Source: Pelecanus crispus
Taxonomy: Eukaryota > Chordata > Aves > Pelecaniformes > Pelecanidae
Assembly (NCBI RefSeq): GCF_030463565.1
Contig: NC_134643.1
Span: 125,532,309 to 125,596,308 of the forward strand
Direction: 5' to 3'
DNA length: 64,000 nt
Part shown: in pieces, positions 36,201-44,222 of the stretch
Layout: every line of letters starts with the position of its first letter
How positions within the stretch are numbered: position 1 is the stretch's first letter
Notes under the pieces: generated by a model
Told to the model about the DNA's origin: nothing
Databases searched by the model: none
Seen by the model: only the letters and a program-made list of their open reading frames with translations
Translations under genes and position numbers: made by a program

Positions 36201-39200
36201 TCAAGTGTGTTTTGCCCATGACAATAATTGCTGAGTGATCTCCCTGTCCTTAGCTCGACCCGTGAGATTTTTCATTGTATTTTCTCTCCCCTGTCCAGTT
36301 GAGAAGGGCAGTGATAGAGCGGCATTGGTGGGCACTTGGCATCCAGGCAGGGTCAAACCACACCATGTCACATTACGGTCTGCTCTGAGAAGCAAAAGAG
36401 CTTGTGCTGAGGACCCCGTATCCACCCTATACCCATTTCAGTGGGAGGTGATAACTTCAGTTAGCTGTAGCCATTTCCCAGTGAATGGGTGCTTATTGAT
36501 GGTTGATGTGCACTGGTTGTGCACTGGGGTCGGGGGGGGGCATTAAGCCATTTGGTGTTATCTGAAAGGTATCCGGTTTGGGTGCTCTCAGATAGCTCCC
36601 CAGTAAGAACGACAGTGTTGTGAGTGGGGACCATCAGGAGACTGGCTTCACAGTGTTGGTTTCATGCTCCCGATTCAAACTGAAACACGAATGTAGGTGC
36701 AGCCCTCAATGTCAAATGCTAGATTAGATGTCCTAGGAGGCCCCTTGCAGCCCAGCTGCTGGGGAAACATTGAAATCTATCACAGACCCACAGCATAAAT
36801 TTGAACCATTTCTGTTAAACCAGTTATCCATGGACAATATTTGGTGGAAGTCTGTTACAGTGGCTTCTAGCTGCATCAGTAACTGCAAACACATTTTTGA
36901 AAAATATCAAGAGATAATCTAGAGGTGAAAATTATTTATAACTGTTTTCCATATGTTGGAGGAACATTTAGCAATCTAAAAATGGCTTGTGAAGACAAAC
37001 TATTTCTCAGGTTGAACAGGACTTCTCAGTATATTGTGATGGCCCCATCTTGTATATGCGGGATCTGATAAAGGTTGATGAAGATTTACCTCAAGTTGAG
37101 GATTTGCAGTCTATGATTTAAATTTATGGTATTATATGCAAACATAGTAAAACATTTCCCAGGAAAAAAAAAAAAAAGTGTTTTTCTTTCATATTCATAA
37201 CCTTCCCTCTTAACTGCATAGTAGAGGTTTTCTGACAATAAGTGTTACTGGATGAATTCTAATAAAGTTCGATCACCACTGTTGCCAATATATTGCATAA
37301 TGCACATTGTGGTGCTCTTTCATTATAATATATTTTGTGTCAAGCAGGAGAAATCAGATTGCAAGCCATCTAACTGTTTGCTGATTAGTGCTGAATCAAA
37401 CAATTTCTTCAGAAACCACCTGCCTTCCTTCCACTGCATTTTCTAAGCACAGAAGGTTATGTTTCTCAGTTGTCTTTCCCTGCCTGGATACTGGAAATAT
37501 TGCCAAAGGTTTTTCATCTTTATTCTTCTGGACTTTTTAATGAGAAATAAGGGGTAACAAAATGGGGGGAAGAGAAATTATCCAGAGAATTTTTTCCATA
37601 GTGAAGGAGGTCATAAAGGGGTGGACTTCAGCAAATTGCCTCTTTCTCCCTGGATAATCAATAAAAATGAGCAAATGTCCTTACAATGCTTTTATGGAGG
37701 TCAGGAAGAAGGAATGAAGAACCCAAGTCCTCCCCCAGGAGCAGGGTGGGGAAGGAACAAGGAGCCCATCTACTGATGGAAAGAGTCACAGAGACTGAAG
37801 ACCTAAAGTCTTGTCTCTCCACCTCTGCAAGGTGTAAGCAGTTAAGGTGTCTGTGGTTGGCTTCCTTGTCACCTTATGGGATCAGGATTAGCCACAGCAA
37901 CAAGGCCAGAAAATAGGCCCATAAGGGCAAAGTTTGAACGGAGAGTTTTAAAATTAAAAGAAGCTCGTGGATGTGGGGACGAGAGGAAAAGCAGGGCAAT
38001 CGCAGTGAATGAAGACTTTTCAAGTTAGCATTTTGACCCGACAGAGACAATCATACTTGCTGCACAGCCCATTCCTCCCACTCCCAGGAGAAAACTGCAT
38101 GGGAAGTTTCAGCACAGTTCAGAGGCATTAGGCATTCTCCCTGCATCTCTGAGGGTATCCGCTTCAAATTTGATCCCTTCTGTTCCATATGTAAATGGTT
38201 ACAATTTTAAATGATTTGAGAGATTAAGGGAGACTTTGTATCACAGTTTTTGTTTCGTCAGAAGTCCTTGCCCATGGACCCAGTCAGGTACAAAGCCTGA
38301 AATACCTGGAGGGTCTCATTGTAAAAGGTGACAACTGAAAATCACTTAGGTCAGCTATTGGCCATTCAAGCTCTTTGAATCAGAAACTAATGCAAAAGGC
38401 TCACAGAAGATAAATGTTGCCCAGCAATTGCACTGATCAATTCACAACGGGAACAAAAGATTTGGCAAATCATCTTAGGGAAAAGTAATACCTCAGCTAA
38501 GAAGGCGGGGGGAAAAAGGTGTGTGAGACATTTAAAAAATGATGAATATCGAACTAAATTATTGAGTTGAGGAAAAAATTACCAGCCACTCGAAGAGGAG
38601 GCCAGGAGCATCAGTCAGGGGTGCTGGAAGGTCTTCATTCTGATTACATTAGCCAAGAAAAGGTCAAATAGAGAGTAGAGTTACAAGCTTCTGTTTAATT
38701 GCATATTTTGTTACCGTCAGCGATGGGAGGAGAGTGATCCTTGCTCCTGGCTGAGCTGCAGGCCAGACGGGTGGTAGGTACCAATGTCCCATCCAAGGGG
38801 CCATTTTTCATGCCCTGATCCATTGCACAGAGCTCCTTCCAAAACCCAAGTGGCCATGAGGGGGGTCCCTTACCTTGGCTCTAGCAGATTTTGGGGCAGT
38901 CCCACAGACAGTTTAGCCTGAACAAGGGCCATAGGGACAGTTCTGCCGGGTCCTGGGTGCCACCTCCAAGAAACTGCATTTTTTCAAGTCCCACTGGTAC
39001 AGAATGAGCTCTAAGGACTCAGCGTCTTGCAGGACTGCACATTCTCCTACACAAGTTTCATAATTAGTCTATTTAATAGGCCACAGATATCTCTACGATA
39101 AATCATAAAGACCACTTCATAAGAGGGAGTGAGTGCTCATTTATAGCGGGCCAGATTCATCCCTGGTGTAATTCAGCTGACTTCAGCACAGCTACAGGAG

Positions 39201-42200
39201 GCTTGCACTTGCCACCACAGCCACACTCCTCCTCTCCAATCCAGAGTGAGTCATGGCTCCATTAATGGGGAGGCATCTATTTTTCTTCTTAACTACTCCA
39301 AATGACACTCTATAAACTGGAAATATTATTTAATTGTGGTTGTGGTTTTATACTGGGAAGGAAATGAACGCTGAATTGTAGGTCCATTTATTGCACTGTA
39401 TAAAACTGCTCTGACTCTGAGGATTGTTTGAAAAGAAAAATTAAGCTATCAGAATCAAATTAAAAGGTCAATAAAATAGAAATATAAACCAATGACAGCA
39501 AATAATTTTATCCCTACTGATGAAATGTACTGTAGAGTATGTCATGTTATGATATTCATTGGTCAGCATATCTTAAGAGAGTAATAAATATTGATGATAC
39601 AGGTGTAGAAAAGGCAGATGAAGTTTACAGTATAATTTTTCGAAGTGTCTGTGGAAGAAGGGGAGAAGCAAAGTTATGTGGGTGGGATTAACCCACAAAG
39701 AAATGAGAAGGAATTTCCAGGCTGTATGTCTACTGATGGACGGGGAAATGTGCTGAGTGTATGAAAAGTTGACAGGATGGAACTGGTTTGCTATTTGAAA
39801 TAATAGTGTATCCAAATTATTTTGAGGGTATCCAGAACTTTTGGGCAGGTGTTTTCCTCTAAATGAGGTGAATTTGGAATGAGAATTAAAAACTGAGGGC
39901 AGGGGGGAAAATAACCTTCAGAAGCAGAAAGCTGTGCCTCCCTGATTTTTTGTTCTAACTTAGACAAATGTGTGATGCATGCAGACACATTTGGAAGTAC
40001 TCCTACCACATTAATTTCAGCAATTTGTTCTAATGCAGTTAGACTGGAGTTTTTTTGGCTGGCTAATAGTAGGCAAAGCCTTCAGTTTATCACACATTTC
40101 CACAGCATCAGTGTCTGAGGAGCTGCCATCTGTCAAATCAATTTAAAGATCAGAACCCTGTTTCATAATGCCAGATGTGTGTTCATCATTCCTATCACTG
40201 ATGTCATATGGGTTGCAGAAATGACTACAACATGCTTGTAATAACAGAAGCCCTTCCTTCATTGACTGAAGATCAGTATTCAAAACACCACTGGAGGATT
40301 CAACCCTGAAATCAGCTGATACACACACCCATTTTACCTTCTGATTCATCCATGTATTGCTAGCTCTCTTTGTCTGGCTGAAGAGCTGGAAGAGATGGAA
40401 AGAGTTGGGCAGCTGTTTCCCCAACCAAACCAACAAACTATGCAAAATTTTCCCAGTATAATAGTCCCTTTATAGTAGTCCCTATAAAAAGGCATCCAGG
40501 GCAGATGACAAGTCAACAGGCAGGCTTTGAAACATGTGACTGTCAAATATCCATGGTTAACTAGATGCCAGGCTGACAGTACAAAGAACTTTAAAACTAT
40601 GTAAAAGAAATGCTGACAATATTCCATCCTTAGTGATAGAGGGGACCACCTTAGAAACTCGCTCCTGTAATGTCAGGCTGTGCAGTGAACCACTAGAGCT
40701 GTCTTCTTCCATTCAATGTGTAGGACGTAGCAAATAATGAAACCATTTTTTCTCAGACTAGGACTGACAGGTCTAGTAGAGCACTGAATTAATCTGAAGA
40801 AGAAACTTTGAAATCAAAACCAAGCAGAGGCTCTAGTAGTAGTAGCATATCAGGGTCTAAATATGAAATGGTTGTTGTGGTCCTACTCCTCTGCATTTTG
40901 TATGTGTAATGTGTTGTATGAGATCTTCTATAGCATCAGAAAATTAGTTTTAGGTTACTGACCAGCAGCCATCAGTCTCCATTTCAGTTAGCTGCAACCT
41001 CAGTGAGGCTATGCTACTTCAGAGAAAGCTCCACAGAAAATGAGCCAGTACACAGCATGAGTTGATTGAAATTCATGAAATTATTCATTAATTGATATCA
41101 GAGCACAGTGAGAATAAAATAAAAGTAACCCAGGGCGTTTGCGCTAAAGCAAATAACTGTGAAAGATGCAGCAGGGCAGGGGAGAACCATCATGGGCACA
41201 GTCCCCACCCCAGGAGCAAACTTGCTGCTTGGTTCCTCCTTTGGTAGCAAGGAGAAATGGCATGACAAGGCAGGGGCTGGATGGCTCATTCTTGCAGATG
41301 AGATTTTTAAAGCAAAAGAGGCATGCTTGGCTTACATTTTCCCCAGTGCTGCCAGGGAAGAATAGGGCAGTCTGGATCCGGCTGGTGCCGGATCTAGATC
41401 CTCTGGCTCCTTCCTATTCAAAATCACATGCAATACAAAATCTTTTGTAGTATTGCCTACTAATGGCCATAAACACTGCCTCGTGACAACATTACTTGAT
41501 GAACTTTCTGATTAATGTATTTTTTCCTTTAGTAAATCTAGGTGCAATACAATATTTTTGTGCAACAAGTTCTGAGAAATATTACGACATCGGTATTTTG
41601 CTAAACATGGGATTCAAATAATGACCTGTTTCAGAGACAGTGTTCAATGAGGTGCTCTTGGACACCTCCGAAACTTTCTGATTATTCAGTATGCTAACTG
41701 GTTCAGTATACTTTATACTCAAAGGACAGACCACAGTATCCAGGAATACTTGCTTTCCACAGACATAACATTTGCCTTCAGTTTTTTTTCAGATTTTTTT
41801 TTCATTCTACTTGTAAATTTGTTATTTTTGGGGGGAGCAGCAGGAGAGAGCTTCTCAAAACCTCTGTCCTAGTGAGAAAGCCTGCCATAACAGACCTGTA
41901 ATTGAATGATCAGGAAATGCCAAGTAACTGTTCTGCCATAAATGGAGCAAATCTCATCATATATTAATCTCCAGGGTAACACAGACCAGAGGAAACTTCT
42001 GATGTGCTCTGGAAACGAATGAGTGATGTCTCTGTTGAGCACCAGTAAGGTCTTTGGGCTGAACTGCAAGAAATTAAGTGCAGCAGAGAGATCTTGGATA
42101 AGGTCTCTTAAGCAGACACAGGCGATCCTGTTACTTCCCAGAGCACCTCTCCTCTCTGCAGAAATAAACAGTAAAGAAGGGTAAATTTAGAAAACAGCAG

Positions 42201-43601
42201 TATGTTCTAGCAACAAAAAGGGATGGGGGGGGGGAGGGGAGAAAAAGATTTGTGTTTAAAACAGAAGGCAGCTGTCTTATGAAATGTTTCTAGGATAGTT
42301 ATATTTATGTCATGGTTTTTCTTGAGGTGCTGGGACTCATTAAATACCAGAGACATGTTGTCCACATTTGTTAGCTAACATTTTCCTCTATGGCTTATTC
42401 AATAATGTATATGTACCAAATGCATTATTTAAGATGTTTAATACTGGAAGACTACCAAGGCAATACAGACTGTACATGATTAATGCTCCAGAAACAAACC
42501 ACAAGAAGATCAGTCAATAGTTAGGAAGCAGCTTGGGCCTGATAAAAAATTCCACTGGGAAGAACAGTGAAATTTCCATTCATTTCCAAGGGCTTGAGAC
42601 CAGGTGGGGAAGCTGCAAGGAACAGTAGCCAGCAGATGGCATCTACTCGGAGGTAGATAAAACCAACACTAGGGCTGGCCGCAGCAAACCATTCCACTGT
42701 AGTGTTTCATTTAGGAAGCTGTGTGAAGATACATGTTTATAACTTTGGAATAAATTTTCATTCCTTAGAACCACTTTGTAATTATCTATGTGAGGTCTCA
42801 CTACTACATTTAAATATCCAAAGTGTATGTTTGTTGGATACATTTGAGAATGAATTTTTTTTTGTCTTTTCCTCTGCAATGGTATTTTGTAGAAGCGCAT
42901 AAGTAATTAGGACTGGAAATCCACGGCACTGATTTCAAATGAATATAGGGTTTTCAAAACTGCTGAGTATTTGCCCTGCACTGATCCCACTGGGGTCAGT
43001 TTGAAAACAGGCTGCTGTTGGTGGAAGTGGAATCATGCCAGTCACAGGAACTTTAAAAAAAGCCTGCCTTGGATAAACGCTGAGATGTTGAGAGCAGTCT
43101 TTCAGATACATGAAATACTGGCGTGATTGTTGTTGTAATTTCTACTGTATTTGGAAAGCAAAGTCAGATGTTAAGTTTTTCCTACAGCTTAACGGGTAGT
43201 TTCTTTAAGAGAACCAGAGGAAAAACACCCAACATCATGTTTTGCTTAAAAGAATACAGACTGCAGAGTCCGCAAAAAGTTCTCAGATAGCATAAGACCA
43301 GTTAATGAATTCCCAGAACTGCCATCAGTGTGTTGCATGTGAAACTTTTATTTTGTTCTGCTGTTCAACCTTTCCCTTTGTATTTAGATTTTGAGTGGGT
43401 TGCTGATGATAGATTTCATTTTGGTATTGATGCTTTGGGCCGAGGGTTTGGCAGGTGACCTCCCGAGGACCCTTGTGGGACTGCTTTTCTAGGATTTATT
43501 GTAGTTCTGTAACTGCTTTTACTCTTCCATAGGTGCAACCTCAAAGAGCTACTGATTATCCGATCAGCCCAAAGAAAATTAGAAACGTGACACATGTTTA
43601 G
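9177..43601 (+). CDS. IGSF5: IGSF5 (JAM4-like tight-junction Ig protein), complete spliced coding region
   Basis: Eight exons, joined 9177-9234, 17563-17883, 18916-19224, 27891-28022, 28532-28556, 31646-31758, 33796-33872 and 43533-43601, give 1104 nt and 367 residues with all intron phases agreeing (1,1,1,1,2,1,0). The predicted protein has a signal peptide (1 to about 20) and an Ig domain with Cys46, Trp57, a DSG motif at 104-106 and Cys110. A second Ig domain has Cys150, Trp163 and Cys205. A transmembrane helix spans about 241-265, followed by CCC (267-269), a charged tail, and a C-terminal THV. The [12 protein letters not shown] and [11 protein letters not shown] segments are what I recognise as mammalian IGSF5/JAM4 tail features. 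The family is known as an epithelial tight-junction adhesion protein that binds MAGI-type PDZ scaffolds. Several N-glycosylation sequons (NAT, NCT, NYT, NDS, NNT, NST) fit an extracellular domain. Identity is from recalled family features, not a search. 5' UTR exons are not resolved. Confidence 0.9.
9890..10740 (+). repeat. Old CR1 LINE fragment in IGSF5 intron 1
   Basis: Diverged CR1 ORF2 3' sequence on the + strand. It contains the 'cagggatgtgtggtattcaac' stretch equivalent to the CR1 '[10 protein letters not shown]' codons, then 'gtggcagactttgcaggtgg' equivalent to 'SKFADGT', then the 'ttgaatactgga' part equivalent to 'LEYC', and finally 3' UTR-like sequence. All frames are broken. Boundaries are approximate. 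Confidence 0.6.
13883..14034. repeat. Tandem duplication, 79-bp period, two copies
   Basis: Copy 1 (13883-13955) and copy 2 (13962-14034) are 73 bp each, separated by 6 bp, and differ at four positions by my alignment. Both start GCTTTTAGGCATTTT and end GATTTGATTGCTG. The family is not recognised and the unit has no open frame. Confidence 0.9.
15114..15226 (+). repeat. Short CR1 3' tail
   Basis: The segment ends with CR1 3' UTR sequence (GGTTGGACTGGATGATCTTA, then TTTTCCAACCTAAACGATT) and a terminal ATTCTAGG/ATTCTATG octamer repeat. It begins at CTACCCTTAATTGG, the same point at which a second tail copy (24450-24555) begins. Confidence 0.85.
15637..16117 (+). repeat. CR1 LINE 3' fragment
   Basis: It runs through the CR1 ORF2 end ('ggggctccccaatacaggaaagac' equivalent to the WAPQYKKD codons), the 'cagcctgaagaggagacagcg' region and the 'cagtggagcaggttgcccagagaagc' stretch (RLPREA), ending in 3' UTR and a single ATTCTATG. 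The frames are interrupted, so it is non-functional. Confidence 0.8.
17563..17883 (+). CDS. IGSF5: IGSF5 exon 2 (first Ig domain)
   Basis: A 321-nt exon, phase 1 in and out, encoding residues 20-126. The acceptor is TTCCTTCCAG and the donor is AAG/GTGCGT. It holds one V-like Ig domain: Cys46 in FNCTV, Trp57, and DSG at 104-106 before Cys110. The upstream part of the open frame (from 17511) is intronic. Phase 1-1 symmetry is usual for single-exon Ig domains. Confidence 0.92.
17884..18915 (+). other. IGSF5: IGSF5 intron 2
   Basis: A 1.0 kb phase-1 intron. No repeat family or further exon recognised. Open frames at 18213-18434 are non-coding. Confidence 0.7.
18916..19224 (+). CDS. IGSF5: IGSF5 exon 3 (second Ig domain)
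   Basis: A 309-nt exon, phase 1 in and out, encoding residues 127-229. The acceptor is CCCTCCTACAG and the donor is ATAG/GTAAGT, a strong match. The domain has Cys150, Trp163 (DITWM) and Cys205 (LTC), with sequons at NNT, NDS and NST. The spacing fits a C2/I-type Ig fold. Confidence 0.92.
20433..21585 (+). pseudogene. CR1 ORF1, disrupted
   Basis: A first frame (20433-20876) carries a CRxCxxC-like cysteine motif and an acidic helical stretch (residues about 60-80, [12 protein letters not shown]). After a frame change, the [13 protein letters not shown] stretch (about 21050-21090) resembles the start of the esterase-like domain known in CR1 ORF1 proteins. The frame breaks again near 21110-21130 and at a TGA at 21287-21289, continuing to 21585. 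CR1 ORF1 proteins are nucleic-acid-binding partners in retrotransposition. This one cannot be made intact. Confidence 0.7.
22435..24313 (+). pseudogene. CR1 ORF2 reverse transcriptase, disrupted
   Basis: The longest open part (22435-23487, 350 codons) holds the RT fingers and palm, with DYR-like [15 protein letters not shown] and the YLDFSKAFD motif (first catalytic Asp). A stop at 23485-23487 and frame changes separate it from [15 protein letters not shown] and from FADGT at 23524 onward, where the second catalytic motif has FADG rather than the expected FADD. It continues as 23872-24156 ([15 protein letters not shown]) and a C-terminal piece to 24313. It is inactive both through the frame breaks and through the altered catalytic motif. 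Confidence 0.85.
24450..24555 (+). repeat. Short CR1 3' tail, second copy
   Basis: About 105 bp of CR1 3' UTR ending ATTCTATGATTCTATGAT. It starts at CTACCCTTAATTGG exactly like the copy at 15114 and differs from it at only a few positions. It lies about 60 bp downstream of the end of the long CR1, apparently as a separate insertion. Confidence 0.85.
24962..25010. repeat. 20-bp tandem repeat, about 2.5 copies
   Basis: The unit GGTGACATAGTCCATCCTAC is repeated with one change at 24982, and a third partial copy begins at 25002. A short local duplication with no recognised function. Confidence 0.85.
27891..28022 (+). CDS. IGSF5: IGSF5 exon 4 (transmembrane segment)
   Basis: A 132-nt exon, phase 1 in and out, encoding residues 230-273. 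A short acidic stalk ([10 protein letters not shown]) is followed by a hydrophobic helix of about 25 residues (241-265), then RCCCLKKK, a basic stop-transfer with three cysteines that could be palmitoylated. The donor is AAG/GTAAGT. The acceptor is a tandem TAGCAG: the exon can start at 27888 or 27891, adding or removing one alanine without changing frame. Confidence 0.9.
28023..28531 (+). other. IGSF5: IGSF5 intron 4
   Basis: A 509-bp phase-1 intron. Its 3' end carries a run of 23 T (28498-28520) directly before GTCTTTCTCAG, forming an unusually long polypyrimidine tract for the microexon that follows. Confidence 0.8.
28532..28556 (+). CDS. IGSF5: IGSF5 exon 5 (25-nt microexon)
   Basis: Enters in phase 1 and leaves in phase 2, encoding GSTYQNEI plus two bases of Arg282. 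The STYQNEIR motif is one I recognise in the membrane-proximal tail of mammalian IGSF5/JAM4, which supports this very short exon. The donor is AAG/GTAAGC. Skipping it would shift the frame and remove the rest of the tail, including the PDZ ligand. Confidence 0.85.
28557..31645 (+). other. IGSF5: IGSF5 intron 5
   Basis: A 3.1 kb phase-2 intron. The first 600 bp are a CpG-rich block (about 28640-29130), followed by a CpG-containing single-copy-looking segment to about 29400. The remainder is ordinary AT-rich sequence. A pyrimidine tract plus AG at 30037-30038 is followed by an open stretch that ends in a stop and has no donor, so I do not call an exon. Confidence 0.7.
28640..29130. promoter_or_regulatory. 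Intragenic CpG-rich block in IGSF5 intron 5
   Basis: GC content and CpG frequency rise sharply (for example CCCGGCCCGCCGCCGGGACC near 29078-29097) in an otherwise AT-rich intron. It includes a short direct repeat, GAAGACTTAAAAA, near 28935 and 28965. It could be an alternative promoter or an enhancer. No open frame in it is convincing. Confidence 0.4.
31646..31758 (+). CDS. IGSF5: IGSF5 exon 6 (cytoplasmic tail)
   Basis: A 113-nt exon, phase 2 in and phase 1 out, residues 282-319. The acceptor is TTTGTTTCTAG and the donor is CAA/GTGAGT. The peptide is Lys-rich ([17 protein letters not shown]), then [18 protein letters not shown]. The SENxGY part corresponds to the tail segment that precedes SLPP in mammalian IGSF5 proteins. 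The open frame continues into the intron to 31808, but the donor and the phase of exon 7 decide the end. Confidence 0.85.
31759..33795 (+). other. IGSF5: IGSF5 intron 6
   Basis: A 2.0 kb phase-1 intron. It has an A-rich low-complexity tract (about 32098-32165) and a 1.1 kb solo LTR on the - strand (32544-33678), leaving only about 117 bp between LTR and exon 7. Confidence 0.8.
32544..33678 (-). mobile_element. Solo LTR of an avian ERV family, with internal minisatellite
   Basis: A 1.1 kb block with TG...CA-type ends read on the - strand (starting TGTTGTGC at 33678, ending in the complement of TGTGCTGGGTTGACC at 32544). About 32935-33370 is made of imperfect repeats of a roughly 50-bp unit containing CTCCAGYGTGGGTCCTTCC and GGGCTGCAGTTCTTC. 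A - strand AATAAA-like signal is found in the 'ttattgccaattaatag' region (about 32730). No internal retroviral genes are present, so it is a solo LTR. I recognise it as a common avian LTR type but do not name the family. Open frames inside (252 codons at 32913-33671) are repeat-derived. No perfect target duplication is seen. Confidence 0.75.
33796..33872 (+). CDS. IGSF5: IGSF5 exon 7 (cytoplasmic tail)
   Basis: A 77-nt exon, phase 1 in and phase 0 out, residues 320-345. The acceptor is CTTGTTACAG and the donor is AAAG/GTAATT, weaker than the others. It encodes IASLPPMSS and a Ser/Thr-rich stretch; the SLPP motif matches the mammalian tail. It sits between two inverted pieces of the same LTR family. 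Confidence 0.85.
34229..34378 (-). repeat. CR1 LINE 3' end, reversed
   Basis: It begins with ATAGAATCATAGAATCATAG, the reverse complement of the CR1 octamer tail, then the reverse complement of CR1 3' UTR (TTGGAAAGGACCCATAAGGT and CACCAAGTCCAAT). It extends about 150 bp before similarity ends. Confidence 0.85.
35700..36364 (+). mobile_element. LTR fragment, same family as 32544-33678, opposite direction
   Basis: A 5'-truncated LTR on the + strand. It holds minisatellite units around GGACCCACACTGCAGCAGTT and AAGAACTGCAGCCCGTGGGA (35840-35960), then CAACCCCCATTCCCTGTCCC and GGCAATAAATTAAAC (poly(A) signal near 36173). It ends GGGCACTTGGCATCCAGGCA then GGTCAAACCACA at about 36364. It reads as the reverse complement of the solo LTR in intron 6, with many differences, so they are separate old insertions. 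Confidence 0.75.
43533..43601 (+). CDS. IGSF5: IGSF5 exon 8 (last coding exon, PDZ ligand)
   Basis: Phase 0 acceptor (TTTTACTCTTCCATAG), then 22 codons and TAG at 43599-43601. The peptide ends [11 protein letters not shown]; the C-terminal T-H-V is a class I PDZ-binding motif (S/T-x-V). The last eleven residues closely resemble the C-terminus I recall for mammalian IGSF5/JAM4, which is the main reason for linking this distant exon to the gene. Confidence 0.88.
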   Translation: MQPQRATDYPISPKKIRNVTHV

Positions 43602-44101
43602 GATGTACTTCTCCAGGAAATTTCTCTATCAATCAGTTGCGTTTTACACATTTGGATGGCCTCCTGCAACAGAGAAAGGTCTGCACTGGTTCTCTCAGTT
43701 TAAGCTATAAGTTATTTTTCTTTTTTTCCTCATGCAATGAAATCAAATTGCAACTTTTGTAATGTAGCATATGACATCTCAGCAAAATAATGGACATAAA
43801 TGACAGCCTTAACTTCAGAGACAATGAATTTGATGGGACTCTGCAAGAACAAGAATCCGTGCTTTGGTGCCAAGGAAATCAGCAAAACTCCTATCAGACA
43901 GAAATATTAGGTTATCCACAGCAAGATCAAGGACTGGAACTGAAAGAGATTTATTAGTTCAGAAGAACTGGTTAATAATAATACTGGTTAATACAATATC
44001 TGCTGCTTTTTTATGTACTTTATGTACAGCTGATCATCTTGAGCTTGTAGATCAATATTTTTCAATTTCTGTTCTGTAATAAAATCAAGGGAAGTTTTCA
44101 T
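43602..44101 (+). other. IGSF5: IGSF5 3' UTR (probable extent)
   Basis: The sequence from the stop codon to the first poly(A) signal plus usual cleavage distance. It is AT-rich, with no repeat. The end is inferred from the AATAAA at 44078; a second signal allows a longer form. Confidence 0.55.
44078..44083 (+). terminator. IGSF5: Poly(A) signal AATAAA, proximal
   Basis: A canonical hexamer about 480 nt after the IGSF5 stop codon, followed by TG-rich sequence (GAGGGCTGTTT) about 20 nt downstream. Confidence 0.55.
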
Positions 44102-44216
44102 GAGGGCTGTTTCACAATTTCTAACAAAACTGTCTTTGGATCAGAAATGGATTTGTTTCATTTCAATACATTCTTTTGTTAAAGCTATTTGTCTTAAACA
44201 TGATGTTCCAGTTTTA

Positions 44217-44222
44217 AATAAA
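44217..44222 (+). terminator. IGSF5: Poly(A) signal AATAAA, distal alternative
   Basis: A second canonical hexamer inside an A-rich tract (AAATAAAAAAAACC). It could serve as an alternative 3' end, but the A-rich context makes internal priming of cDNA likely, so evidence from transcripts would need care. Confidence 0.4.

Larger units (their letters stand above)
33873..43532 (+). other. IGSF5: IGSF5 intron 7
   Basis: A 9.7 kb phase-0 intron, the longest of the gene. It holds a CR1 3' end on the - strand (34229-34378) and an LTR fragment on the + strand (about 35700-36364), plus small homopolymers (G run near 36530, A run near 37164, G run near 42225). The remaining 7 kb shows no exon or repeat that I can recognise. 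Confidence 0.7.
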
